Shown piece by piece: positions 16,931 through 25,036 of a stretch of 64,000 bases of DNA. Made by a program: the position numbers and the translations under genes. The stretch lies in the NCBI RefSeq assembly GCF_003932715.1, contig NZ_CP020700.1, forward strand, positions 2,564,501 through 2,628,500, written 5' to 3'. Each line of letters begins with the position of its first letter. Within the stretch, counting starts at the first letter, position 1. Source of the stretch: Streptomyces tsukubensis (GTDB taxonomy: Bacteria; Actinomycetota; Actinomycetes; Streptomycetales; Streptomycetaceae). The notes under the pieces are model-generated. The model saw only the letters and a program-made list of their open reading frames with translations. It was not told the DNA's origin and ran no database searches.

Positions 16931-19138
16931 TCAGCCCCGCGAGAGCCGGTGGTCGAGCGCGGTGCAGCGTCTGCCCGCGGAAACGGTCCGTACGGCCTGC
17001 CCTATCGCCCGGCGGGAGCCGACCAGCACCACCAGCTTCTTCGCCCGGGTGACCGCCGTGTAGAGCAGGTTCCGCTGGAGCATCATCCAGGCGCCGGTGG
17101 TGACCGGGATCACCACCGCGGGGTACTCGCTGCCCTGGGAACGGTGGATGGTCACCGCATAGGCATGGGCCAGTTCGTCCAGTTCGTCGAAGTCGTAGAC
17201 CACCTCCTCGTCCTCGTCGGTGACGATCGTCAGCTTCTGGTCGTCGACGTTCAGAGCGGTCACCACACCGACCGTGCCGTTGAAGATCCCGTTCTGGCCC
17301 TTGTCATAGTTGTTACGGATCTGGGTGACCTTGTCGCCGACCCGGAAGACCCGGCCGCCGAAGCGCTTCTCGGCCAGGTCGGGACGGGCGGGGGTAATCG
17401 CCTGCTGAAGCAGGCCGTTGAGGACTCCGGCGCCCGCGGGGCCCCGGTGCATCGGGGCGAGGACCTGCACGTCCCGGCGGGGGTCGAGACCGAATTTGGC
17501 CGGAATCCTACGGGCTGCCACATCGACCGCCAGCTTGCCCGCGTCCTCGGTCTCCTCCTCCACGAACAGAAAGAAATCGGACAGACCGGTGGTGAGTGGC
17601 TGCTCGCCGGAGTTGATGCGGTGGGCGTTGGTGACCACTCCGGACTGCTGCGCCTGGCGGAAGATCCGGGTCAGCCGGACATGGGGCACCGGGCCGCCGT
17701 CGGCGAGCAGATCCCGCAGCACCTCTCCGGCGCCCACGCTGGGCAGCTGGTCCACATCGCCCACGAGCAGCAGATGCGCCCCGGGGGCCACGGCCTTCAC
17801 CAGCTTGTTGGCGAGCAGCAGGTCGAGCATCGACGCCTCGTCGACCACGACGAGGTCGGCGTCGAGCGGCCGGTCGCGGTCGTACGCCGCGTCACCGCCG
17901 GGTTTCAGCTCCAGCAGCCGGTGGACGGTGGACGCCTCGGCGCCGGTCAGCTCGGCCAGCCGCTTGGCCGCTCGGCCGGTGGGGGCGGCCAGCAGCACCT
18001 TGGCCTTCTTCGCCCGGGCCAGCTCCACCACGGAGCGGACGGTGAACGACTTGCCGCAGCCGGGCCCGCCCGTCAGCACTGCGACCCGGCTGGTCAGCGC
18101 GAGCCGTACGGCGGCCTCCTGCTCGGGCGCCAGCTCGGCTCCTGTCCGCTCCGCCAGCCAGGCCAGGGCCTTGTCCCAGTCGACGTCCCGGAAGGCCGGC
18201 ATCCGGTCCTCGGGGGTCCGCAGCAGCCGCAGCACCTGGGCGGCCAGGGACAGCTCGGCCCGGTGGAAGGGCACGAGATAGACGGCGGTGACCGGCTCGC
18301 CGCCCTCGGGTCCTGGGACCTGCTCCCTGACCACCCCCTCCGCGTCGGCGGCCAGCTCGGCCAGGCACTCGATGACCAGTCCGGTGTCGACCTGGAGCAG
18401 TTTCACGGCATCGGCGATCAGCCGCTCCTCGGGCAGGAAGCAGTGCCCCTGGTCGGTGGATTGCGACAGGGCGTACTGCAGACCGGCCTTGACGCGCTCC
18501 GGGCTGTCGTGCGGTATCCCGACGGCCTGGGCGATGCGGTCGGCGGTGAGGAAGCCGATGCCCCAGACGTCGGCGGCGAGCCGGTAGGGCTGGTTCTTCA
18601 CGACGGAGATCGACGCGTCCTCGTACTTCTTGTAGATGCGGACGGCGATGGAGGTGGAGACGCCGACGCCCTGGAGGAAGACCATGACCTCCTTGATGGC
18701 CTTCTGCTCCTCCCAGGCCGTGCCGATCAGCTTGGTCCGCTTGGGGCCGAGGCCGGGGACCTCGACGAGCCGGCCCGGCTCCTGCTCGATGACGTCGAGG
18801 GTGTCCGTACCGAAGTGGTCGACGATCCGCTCCGCGATCCGCGGCCCGATGCCCTTGATCAGGCCGGAGCCGAGATAGCGGCGGATGCCCTGGATCGTGG
18901 CGGGCAGGACCGTCGTGTAGTTCTCCACGGTGAACTGCTTGCCGTACTGCGGATGGGAGCCCCAGCGGCCCTCCATCCGCAGGGACTCGCCGGGCTGGGC
19001 ACCGAGCAGCGAGCCGACCACGGTGAGCAGGTCGCCGGCGCCCCGGCCGGTGTCGACCCGGGCGACCGTGTAGCCGTTCTCCTCGTTGGCGTACGTGATC
19101 CGCTCCAGGACCCCTTCGAGGACAGCGAGATTGGACAT
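16931..19138 (-). CDS. recD2: RecD2-type SF1B DNA helicase
   Basis: The protein is 735 aa. The N-terminus has an OB-like region (LEGVLERITYANEENGYTVA) and helix-hairpin-helix motifs (LIKGIGPRIAERI, VPGLGPKRTKLIG) characteristic of RecD2, which acts without RecBC. Helicase motifs are Walker A LTGGPGCGKSFTV, Walker B ADLVVVDEASMLD, motif III-like LLLVGDVDQLPSVGAGEVL, motif V VTIHRSQGSEYPAVVIPV and motif VI YTAVTRAKKLVVLVGS. RecD2 helicases unwind 5'-3' and take part in replication-fork maintenance or recombination repair. No recBC homologue is nearby. The ATG at 19138 has only a weak ribosome site. Confidence 0.92.
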   Translation of the reverse strand: MSNLAVLEGVLERITYANEENGYTVARVDTGRGAGDLLTVVGSLLGAQPGESLRMEGRWGSHPQYGKQFTVENYTTVLPATIQGIRRYLGSGLIKGIGPRIAERIVDHFGTDTLDVIEQEPGRLVEVPGLGPKRTKLIGTAWEEQKAIKEVMVFLQGVGVSTSIAVRIYKKYEDASISVVKNQPYRLAADVWGIGFLTADRIAQAVGIPHDSPERVKAGLQYALSQSTDQGHCFLPEERLIADAVKLLQVDTGLVIECLAELAADAEGVVREQVPGPEGGEPVTAVYLVPFHRAELSLAAQVLRLLRTPEDRMPAFRDVDWDKALAWLAERTGAELAPEQEAAVRLALTSRVAVLTGGPGCGKSFTVRSVVELARAKKAKVLLAAPTGRAAKRLAELTGAEASTVHRLLELKPGGDAAYDRDRPLDADLVVVDEASMLDLLLANKLVKAVAPGAHLLLVGDVDQLPSVGAGEVLRDLLADGGPVPHVRLTRIFRQAQQSGVVTNAHRINSGEQPLTTGLSDFFLFVEEETEDAGKLAVDVAARRIPAKFGLDPRRDVQVLAPMHRGPAGAGVLNGLLQQAITPARPDLAEKRFGGRVFRVGDKVTQIRNNYDKGQNGIFNGTVGVVTALNVDDQKLTIVTDEDEEVVYDFDELDELAHAYAVTIHRSQGSEYPAVVIPVTTGAWMMLQRNLLYTAVTRAKKLVVLVGSRRAIGQAVRTVSAGRRCTALDHRLSRG

Positions 19139-19338
19139 GCCCCGACGCTACCGTCACGGTCCGACAGCGCGGGCGGGCCTGTGGATACGCACGGCCGAGC
19201 ACGGCCGAGCCCCGGCGGCCGCCTGTGGAAAACTCCGGGCCGTCCGGCGCCCGCGGCTACCGTGAGAGCGCGGACCCTGCCCGGCACTGCGCCGTCCTCC
19301 CCCGTAGCTTCCCCCCGGTCCCCCGAGCCCCCGATTAA

Positions 19339-19362
19339 CCGTTTCCCGTTTCCCGTTTCCCG
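19339..19362. repeat. Short tandem repeat CCGTTTC x3
   Basis: Three perfect 7-bp units lie in the gap upstream of recD2 and beyond the end of the isomerase gene. This is a simple-sequence tract, possibly hypervariable. Confidence 0.7.
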
Positions 19363-19430
19363 AGGGAGTGCCGATGCCCCGTACGAAACGAGTTCCCCTC
19401 CGGAGGTGGTACGGCCGTGGACCGCGGCCG

Positions 19431-20282
19431 TCATGGGCCCGCGACGTGCTCGGAGAAGCGTGCCGCGGTCTCCGCGAGTACCTCGGCACCGTCCCGGCTC
19501 CACAGCTCCTCGTTGAACAGCTCGACCTCGATGGGGCCGCGGTAGCCCGCCGTGTCCAGCGTCCGCCGCCAGTGCCGCAGATCGACGCAGCCGTCACCGA
19601 GCTGCCCGCGGCCGTTCAGCACTCCGCGGGGCAAGGGGGTGGTCCAGTCCGCGAGTTGGAAGGCGTGGATCCGCCCCGCGGCACCCGCCCGCGCCACCTG
19701 CGCGGAGGCCTGCTCGTCCCACCAGACGTGATAGGTGTCCACGACGATCCCCACCCGTTCGGGCGGAAAGCGTTCGGCGATGTCGAGCGCCTGCGCCAGG
19801 GTGGAGACGACGCACCGGTCCGCCGCGAACATGGGGTGCAGCGGTTCGACCGCGAGCCGTACGCCCGCGGCCCGGGCGTACGGCACCAGTTCCGCCAGCG
19901 CATCCACGACCCGTTCCCGGGCCCCGGCCAGATCGCGGCTGCCCGGCGGCAGTCCACCGGAGACCAGGACCAGGGTGTCCGTGCCCAGGGCCGCCGCCTC
20001 GTCGAGTGCGGCCCGGTTGTCGTCCAGTGCGCGGTTCCGCCCGGCGGGGTCGGCCGCGGTGAGGAAGCCGCCCCGGCACAGGCTGGTGACGGTCAGCCCC
20101 AGGTCCCGCATCAGCCCGGCTGCCGCCCGCACCCCGTAGGCGCGGACCGGTTCGCGCCAGAGTCCGGCGCCCGGAATGCCCAGCCGGGCGCAGGTGTGGG
20201 CCAGTTCGGGCAGGGAGAGCTGCCGTACGGTCATCTGGTTGATGCTGAGGCGGTGCCGGACCGTGCCGGCGCCGGGGTTCAC
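19431..20282 (-). CDS. TIM-barrel sugar-phosphate isomerase/epimerase
   Basis: GTG 20282 is chosen (283 aa); TTG 20288 is the alternative, just 4 nt past the upstream stop. Homologous proteins begin around RLSINQMTVRQLSLPELA, which both starts include. It is an AP-endonuclease-2/xylose-isomerase-like barrel with metal-binding segments LAVEPLHPMF, VGIVVDTYHVWW, IHAFQLADW and PIEVELFNEELW. The substrate is unknown. It is the last gene of a three-gene minus-strand operon with a DUF993 aldolase-like protein and a Gfo/Idh dehydrogenase, opposite a LacI repressor. That pattern indicates a polyol or sugar catabolic pathway, where this enzyme would isomerise or dehydrate the keto-intermediate. Confidence 0.8.
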   Translation of the reverse strand: MNPGAGTVRHRLSINQMTVRQLSLPELAHTCARLGIPGAGLWREPVRAYGVRAAAGLMRDLGLTVTSLCRGGFLTAADPAGRNRALDDNRAALDEAAALGTDTLVLVSGGLPPGSRDLAGARERVVDALAELVPYARAAGVRLAVEPLHPMFAADRCVVSTLAQALDIAERFPPERVGIVVDTYHVWWDEQASAQVARAGAAGRIHAFQLADWTTPLPRGVLNGRGQLGDGCVDLRHWRRTLDTAGYRGPIEVELFNEELWSRDGAEVLAETAARFSEHVAGP

Positions 20283-20291
20283 GGGCAAGGT

Positions 20292-21494
20292 TCAGGCTCC
20301 GGCGGGGGTGAGCAGGGATGCCATCCGGGCCCGGGCCGCCTCGGGGTCGGGGAAGAGCCCGAGGCGGGTGGCGAGTTCATGGGCGCGGGCGAGGTGGGCG
20401 AGCGGACGGGCGGTGTGGAGTCCGCCCGCCATGGTGAAGCGGCGCTGGTGCCCGGCCAGCCAGGCGAGGAAGACCACACCGGTCTTGTAGTGGCGGGTGG
20501 GCGGCGCGAAGAGGTGCCGGGCGAGTTCCACGGTCGGGTCGAGAACCGCCCGGAAGGCCTCCGGACCGCGGTCGTCGAGGGCGCGCAGGGCCTCGGCGGC
20601 CAGCGGGGCCAGCGGGTCGAAGACCCCGAGCAGAGCGTCGCTGTGGCCGTGTTCGTCGCCCGCGATCAGTTCCGGATAGTGGAAGTCGTCGCCCGTGTAG
20701 CACCGTACGCCCGGCGGGAGTCTCCGGCGCAGGGCGGTCTCGTGCGCGGCATCGAGCAGGGAGATCTTCACCCCGTCGACCTTGTGCGGCCGGGCCGCGA
20801 CGACGGCGAGAAGCGTATCGGTCGCGGTGGCGCGGTCGTCGCTCCCCCAGTAGCCGCCGAGTGCGGGGTCGAAGGCGGGCCCCAGCCAGTGGAGGATCAC
20901 GGGGCTCCGGGCCTGCCGCAGCAGCTCCCCGTAGACGTGCTGGTAGTCCTCCGGGGAGCGGGCCGTGGCCGCGAGGGCGCGGGACGCCAGCAGCACGGCC
21001 CGGGCGCCGTGCCGCTCGACACGGGCGAGCTGCTCCTCGTAGGCCGCGAGGACGTCGGGGAGCGTCGCCGGGCCGGTGAGCTGATCGGTTCCGGCGCCGC
21101 AGACCAGGTCGCCGCCGCCCGCGATGGCCTCGGCGGCGGTACGGCTGATCAGTTCGGCCGCGGCGGGCCAGTCGAGTCCCGCGCCGCGCTGGGCGGTGTC
21201 CATGGCCTCCGCGACGCCGAGGCCATGGGCCCAGAGATGGCGGCGGAAGGCGAGCGTGGCGTCCCAGTCGACAGCCGTGGTGTTCCCGGTGGGGCCGGAC
21301 GCGGGGGCCGGGGCGGCGACGATGTGCGCGGCGGCGAAGAACCGTCGGGAGCGCGGCCGGGGCTGCGGAGATACGGCGCCGGGGGCCGGGGGCCGATGTG
21401 CGGAGCCGGGGGCGGGGTCGGGGCCGCGGTCGGAAGGGCGGTCGGAGGCCGGGTCCGGGGGACGGTCGGCCGAAGCGGGGCGGGTGTCGGTCAC
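20292..21494 (-). CDS. DUF993 / dihydrodipicolinate synthase-like protein
   Basis: GTG 21494 overlaps the preceding stop as GTGA, giving 400 aa. The first ~70 residues are Pro/Ser/Asp-rich and disordered. The rest is a DHDPS-like TIM barrel: LVCGAGTDQL, VILHWLGPAFDPALGGYWG, a strand with HKVDGVKISLLDA whose Lys is the likely Schiff-base residue, GDDFHYPELIAGD, and RHYKTGVVFLAWLAG. DHDPS-family enzymes perform aldol cleavage or dehydration of keto-sugar acids. The DUF993 reaction is not established to my knowledge. Operon context implies it cleaves or dehydrates the product of the neighbouring dehydrogenase and isomerase. Confidence 0.8.
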   Translation of the reverse strand: MTDTRPASADRPPDPASDRPSDRGPDPAPGSAHRPPAPGAVSPQPRPRSRRFFAAAHIVAAPAPASGPTGNTTAVDWDATLAFRRHLWAHGLGVAEAMDTAQRGAGLDWPAAAELISRTAAEAIAGGGDLVCGAGTDQLTGPATLPDVLAAYEEQLARVERHGARAVLLASRALAATARSPEDYQHVYGELLRQARSPVILHWLGPAFDPALGGYWGSDDRATATDTLLAVVAARPHKVDGVKISLLDAAHETALRRRLPPGVRCYTGDDFHYPELIAGDEHGHSDALLGVFDPLAPLAAEALRALDDRGPEAFRAVLDPTVELARHLFAPPTRHYKTGVVFLAWLAGHQRRFTMAGGLHTARPLAHLARAHELATRLGLFPDPEAARARMASLLTPAGA

Positions 21495-22642
21495 AGTGTC
21501 AGCTCCGGTACCGCGATACGGCGGCCTTCGGCCGACGAGCGCAGCCCCAGCTCCGCGAGCTGCACACCGCGGGCACCGGCCGCGAGGTCCCCTTGGTAGG
21601 GCTCCCCCAGGGCGACATGGCGCAGGAAGAGCTCCCACTGGGCCTTGAAGGCGTGCTCGAACGGCTGGTTGTCGGGGACCTCCTGCCACTGGTCGCGGAA
21701 GTTCCCGATGCCGGGAAGGTCCGGATTCCAGACCGGTCTCGGGGTGGCGGTGCGGTGCTGGATCCGGCAGTGGCGCAGCCCGGCGACGGCGGAGCCGTGG
21801 ACGCCGTCGACCTGGAACTCCACCAGCTCGTCCCGGTTCACCCGGACGGCCCAGGAGGAGTTGATCTGTGCCACGGCGCCGCCGTCGAATTCGAAGACGG
21901 CGTAGACCGCGTCGTCGGCGGTGGCCGCATAGGGTGTGCCGCGCTCGTCCCAGCGCCGGGGGACGTGGGTGGCGGCATGGGCCATGACGCTGGTGACCCG
22001 GCCGAAGAGGCTCTCCAGCAGATAGGACCAGTGGGGGAACATGTCGACGGTGATCCCGCCGCCGTCCTCGCCGCGGTAGTTCCACGACGGGCGCTGCGCC
22101 GGCTGCCAGTCGCCCTCGAAGACCCAGTAGCCGAACTCGCCGCGCACGGAGAGGATCTGGCCGAAGAAACCGGCGTCGATCAGCCTTTTGAGCTTCCGCA
22201 GCCCCGGGAGGAAGAGCTTGTCCTGGACGACGCCGTGGCGGATGCCGCCGCTCCGGGCGAGCCGTACCAGTTCCAGGGCGCTGTCGAGCCCGGTCGCCGT
22301 CGGCTTCTCCGTGTAGACGTGCTTGCCCGCGGCGATGGCCCGGCCCAGGGCCTCGGCGCGGACGGCGGTGGCCTGGGCATCGAAGTAGACGTCGACCGTG
22401 TCGTCGGCGAGTACGGCATCGAGGTCGGTGGCCCAGTAGGGCAGTTCGTGGCGTTCGGCGATGGACCTGAGCGCCGGTTCGCGGCGGCCGACGAGGACGG
22501 GTTCCGGCCAGAGCCTACGGCCGTCCCCGAGGTCCACGCCGCCCTCCTTCCGCAGTTCCAGCAGGGAGCGGACGAGGTGCTGGTGGTAGCCCATGCGTCC
22601 GGTGACGCCGTTCACTGCGATCCGTACGGTGCTGCGTGTCAT
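21491..22642 (-). CDS. Gfo/Idh/MocA-family dehydrogenase
   Basis: Length is 383 aa with GGAGG upstream of the ATG at 22642. The N-terminal Rossmann fold reads VRIAVNGVTGRMGYHQHL, an unusual GVTGRMG glycine pattern. The conserved EKP motif (YTEKPTATGLD) holds the catalytic Lys of this family, and the alpha/beta domain begins around GQILSVRGEFGYWVF. The family oxidises sugars, inositols or sugar acids with NAD(P). It is the first gene of the operon with DUF993 and TIM-barrel genes, divergent from a LacI regulator with a LacI-type operator between them. Confidence 0.88.
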   Translation of the reverse strand: MTRSTVRIAVNGVTGRMGYHQHLVRSLLELRKEGGVDLGDGRRLWPEPVLVGRREPALRSIAERHELPYWATDLDAVLADDTVDVYFDAQATAVRAEALGRAIAAGKHVYTEKPTATGLDSALELVRLARSGGIRHGVVQDKLFLPGLRKLKRLIDAGFFGQILSVRGEFGYWVFEGDWQPAQRPSWNYRGEDGGGITVDMFPHWSYLLESLFGRVTSVMAHAATHVPRRWDERGTPYAATADDAVYAVFEFDGGAVAQINSSWAVRVNRDELVEFQVDGVHGSAVAGLRHCRIQHRTATPRPVWNPDLPGIGNFRDQWQEVPDNQPFEHAFKAQWELFLRHVALGEPYQGDLAAGARGVQLAELGLRSSAEGRRIAVPELTL

Positions 22643-22799
22643 ACGGCCTCCGGGTGCCGGTTGGTCGCGGTGGTTCGGGCCGGACCCGGAACCGGCCGGT
22701 CGCCGCCGCGGGCCCCTCGGGCGGCGCGCCGCACCATGAACCGGCGGCCTGGGCGGACGGAGGTGCTCCGGTCCGTCGTGGCTCCATGTCGTCGCAGTA

Positions 22800-22813
22800 G
22801 CAAGCGCTTTCCC
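22800..22813. promoter_or_regulatory. LacI-family operator
   Basis: GCAAGCGCTTTCCC contains the palindromic AAGCGCTT core typical of LacI/CcpA-family operators. It lies in the 253-bp divergent region between the Gfo/Idh operon and the LacI gene, so repression of both by that regulator is likely. Confidence 0.7.
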
Positions 22814-22895
22814 AAGGGGGTGACGCTAGCCTGCCGCAAGCGGCCCGGACAAGGGGCCACGGCTCAACTCCCCCCACACTCCCCCGGAGGAAGCG

Positions 22896-23957
22896 ATGAC
22901 GGTCACTCTGGCGGATGTCGCCGCACGCGCCCGGGTGTCCCCGGCCACCGTGTCCCGGGTGCTCAACGGCAACTATCCGGTGGCCGCTCCGACTCGGGAG
23001 CGGGTGCTCCGGGCGGTCGACGAACTGGACTACGTCCTCAACGGACCGGCGAGTTCGCTCGCCGCCGCCACGTCCGACCTGGTCGGCATTCTGGTCAACG
23101 ACATCGCGGACCCCTTCTTCGCCATCATGGCGGGCGCCGCGCAGGGCGAGATCGGGGGCCAGGAGGGCACCGGGCGCGCGGGCGGCGAGAAGCTGGCCGT
23201 CGTCTGCAACACGGGCGGCTCGCCCGATCGCGAGCTGACGTACCTCACCCTGCTCCAGCGGCAGCGGGCGGCGGCCGTGGTGCTGACCGGGGGCGCACTG
23301 GAGGATCCGGCCCATATCGCCGCGATGTCGGTGAAGCTGACGAAGATGGCGGACGCCGGGACGAGGATCGTGCTCTGCGGGCGGCCCCCGATGCCGGACA
23401 ACGACGCGCTGCTGGCTGCGCTCGCGTTCGACAACCGCGGGGGCGGACGCAAGCTGACGGAGCATCTGCTGGCGCTCGGGCACCGCCGGATCGGCTATGT
23501 CGCCGGACCTGCGGAGCGTACGACGACCCGGCACCGGCTGGAGGGCCACCGGGCGGCGCTGCGTGCGGCCGGGATCGACGAGGACCAGGAGCGGCTGACG
23601 CTGCACGGCCCCTACGCGCGCCGGTCGGGCTACGACTCCACGCTGGAGCTGCTGCGGCGGGCTCCCGGTCTGACGGCGGTCGTGGCGGCCAACGACACGG
23701 TCGCACTGGGGGCCTGTGCGGCGCTGCGGGACCAGGGGCTGCGGATACCGCAGGACGTGTCCGTCGCGGGCTTCGACGATCTGCCGTTCTCGGTCGATGT
23801 GGTGCCGGCGCTGACGACGGTACGGCTGCCGCTGGCCGAGGCGGGCGCGCGGGCGGGGCGGCTGGCCATGGGCCGGGAGGAGGCCCCGCCGGGCGGTATC
23901 GCGACGGTCGAGGCCGAACTGCTGGTACGGGCGTCGACGGCGCCGCCCCGCGGCTGA
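22896..23957 (+). CDS. LacI-family transcriptional repressor
   Basis: Length is 353 aa; the ATG follows CGGAGGAAG. The N-terminal helix-turn-helix TLADVAARARVSPATVSRVL and hinge LNGPASSLAAATSD are followed by a periplasmic-binding-protein-like effector domain (VGILVNDIADPFFA; CGRPPMP; GHRRIGYVAGP; VVAANDTVALGACAAL). A short Gly/Arg-rich insertion (GEIGGQEGTGRAGGEK) follows the first strand. It probably senses the sugar or polyol metabolised by the divergent Gfo/Idh-DUF993-isomerase operon, with the AAGCGCTT operator in the shared region. The effector is unknown. Confidence 0.92.
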   Translation: MTVTLADVAARARVSPATVSRVLNGNYPVAAPTRERVLRAVDELDYVLNGPASSLAAATSDLVGILVNDIADPFFAIMAGAAQGEIGGQEGTGRAGGEKLAVVCNTGGSPDRELTYLTLLQRQRAAAVVLTGGALEDPAHIAAMSVKLTKMADAGTRIVLCGRPPMPDNDALLAALAFDNRGGGRKLTEHLLALGHRRIGYVAGPAERTTTRHRLEGHRAALRAAGIDEDQERLTLHGPYARRSGYDSTLELLRRAPGLTAVVAANDTVALGACAALRDQGLRIPQDVSVAGFDDLPFSVDVVPALTTVRLPLAEAGARAGRLAMGREEAPPGGIATVEAELLVRASTAPPRG

Positions 23958-24055
23958 GCCCGGCGCCCGCGGAGCCGGGCGCGGGATCGGTGACTGTCGG
24001 TGACGGCTGGTGATTTTCGGTGGCTGTCGGTGGTTTGGGCAGCATCCACACGGGC

Positions 24056-24080
24056 ATATCTTTGACTGAGTCAAGGATAT
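24056..24080. promoter_or_regulatory. MarR-type operator (near-perfect palindrome)
   Basis: ATATCTTTGAC (24056-24066) and GTCAAGGATAT (24070-24080) are inverted with 10 of 11 pairs matching around TGA. It ends 14 bp before the MarR-GNAT start, so autoregulation is the obvious reading. Half-sites containing TTGAC are common for MarR proteins. Confidence 0.75.
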
Positions 24081-24094
24081 GAGGGGCGGTCGGT

Positions 24095-25036
24095 GTGGTG
24101 ATTCAGGAGATTCGCGCGTTCAACCGGTTCTATACGAACCTCATCGGCGCCCTGGACTACGGCAGGCATCTCTACACGCCGTACACGCTCACCGAATCCC
24201 GGGTGCTCTACGAGCTGGCCCACAGTCCGCGGACGGATGCGGCGGACCTGCGGGTCGAGCTGTCGCTGGACGCCGGGTATCTGAGCAGGCTGCTGGGGAA
24301 GTTCGAGCGGGACGGGCTGGTGGAGCGGGCCCCGTCCAGGGAGGACGGCCGACGGCAGCGGATCACCCTGACGGGGCGGGGCCGGCAGGCCGCGACGCTG
24401 CTGGACGAGCGGTCGCGGGAGGCCGTGGGGACGCTGGTCGCGCGGGTGCCCGCCGGGGAGCGCGAGCGGTTCGTGGCGGCGCTGCGGACGGTGCGCGAGG
24501 CCCTGGAGCACTCCCGGCCCGCCGGATCCGGGGAGCCCGTGCTGCGGGAGCCCGCGCCGGGCGATCTGGGCTGGACGGTGTCCCGACACGGCGCTCTGTA
24601 TGCCGCGGAGTACGGCTGGAACAGCGAGTTCGAGGGGCAAGTCGCCCGGATCGTCGCGGATTTCGCCGCCGGTCACGATCCCCGCAGGGAGCGTGCGTGG
24701 ATCGCCGAGCTGGACGGCCGTCCCGCCGGGTCGGTGATGTGCGTCCGGGACGAGGCGCCGGACACCGCCCGGCTGCGGGTGCTGCTCGTCGAACCGGAGG
24801 CGCGCGGGCGGGGCATCGGGGAGCGGCTGGTCCATGCGGTGATCGACTTCGCGCGCGAGGCCGGCTACCGGGATCTGGTGCTGTGGACCAATGACGTACT
24901 CACCGGGGCCCGCCGGATATACGAACGCAGTGGGTTCACTCTGGTTTCGGAGGAGCCGCACCACAGCTTCGGGGCGGATCTGGTCGGCCAGAACTGGCAC
25001 CTGCCGCTCCGGGATCCGGAGGCGGTGCCCGGATGA
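24095..25036 (+). CDS. MarR regulator fused to GNAT acetyltransferase
   Basis: The GTG at 24095 gives 313 aa. Residues 1-145 are a MarR winged helix: the LTESRVLYELAHSP helix, LSLDAGYLSRLLGKFERDGL recognition region and a wing with REDGRRQRITLTGRGR. Residues 150-313 are a GNAT domain with acetyl-CoA loop LLVEPEARGRGIGERLV and C-terminal LVLWTNDVLTGARRIYERSGF. The fusion is a known actinobacterial and proteobacterial architecture in which acetylation or acetyl-CoA binding may modulate DNA binding; its substrate is unknown. It overlaps the next gene by ATGA, coupling it to a TIM-barrel isomerase. A palindrome just upstream suggests autoregulation. Confidence 0.88.
   Translation: MVIQEIRAFNRFYTNLIGALDYGRHLYTPYTLTESRVLYELAHSPRTDAADLRVELSLDAGYLSRLLGKFERDGLVERAPSREDGRRQRITLTGRGRQAATLLDERSREAVGTLVARVPAGERERFVAALRTVREALEHSRPAGSGEPVLREPAPGDLGWTVSRHGALYAAEYGWNSEFEGQVARIVADFAAGHDPRRERAWIAELDGRPAGSVMCVRDEAPDTARLRVLLVEPEARGRGIGERLVHAVIDFAREAGYRDLVLWTNDVLTGARRIYERSGFTLVSEEPHHSFGADLVGQNWHLPLRDPEAVPG

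Noticed and set aside
16772..19516. A 914-codon plus-strand frame opposite recD2
   Set aside because: It is antisense to a helicase with all motifs intact; composition is Gly/Val/Asp-rich shadow.
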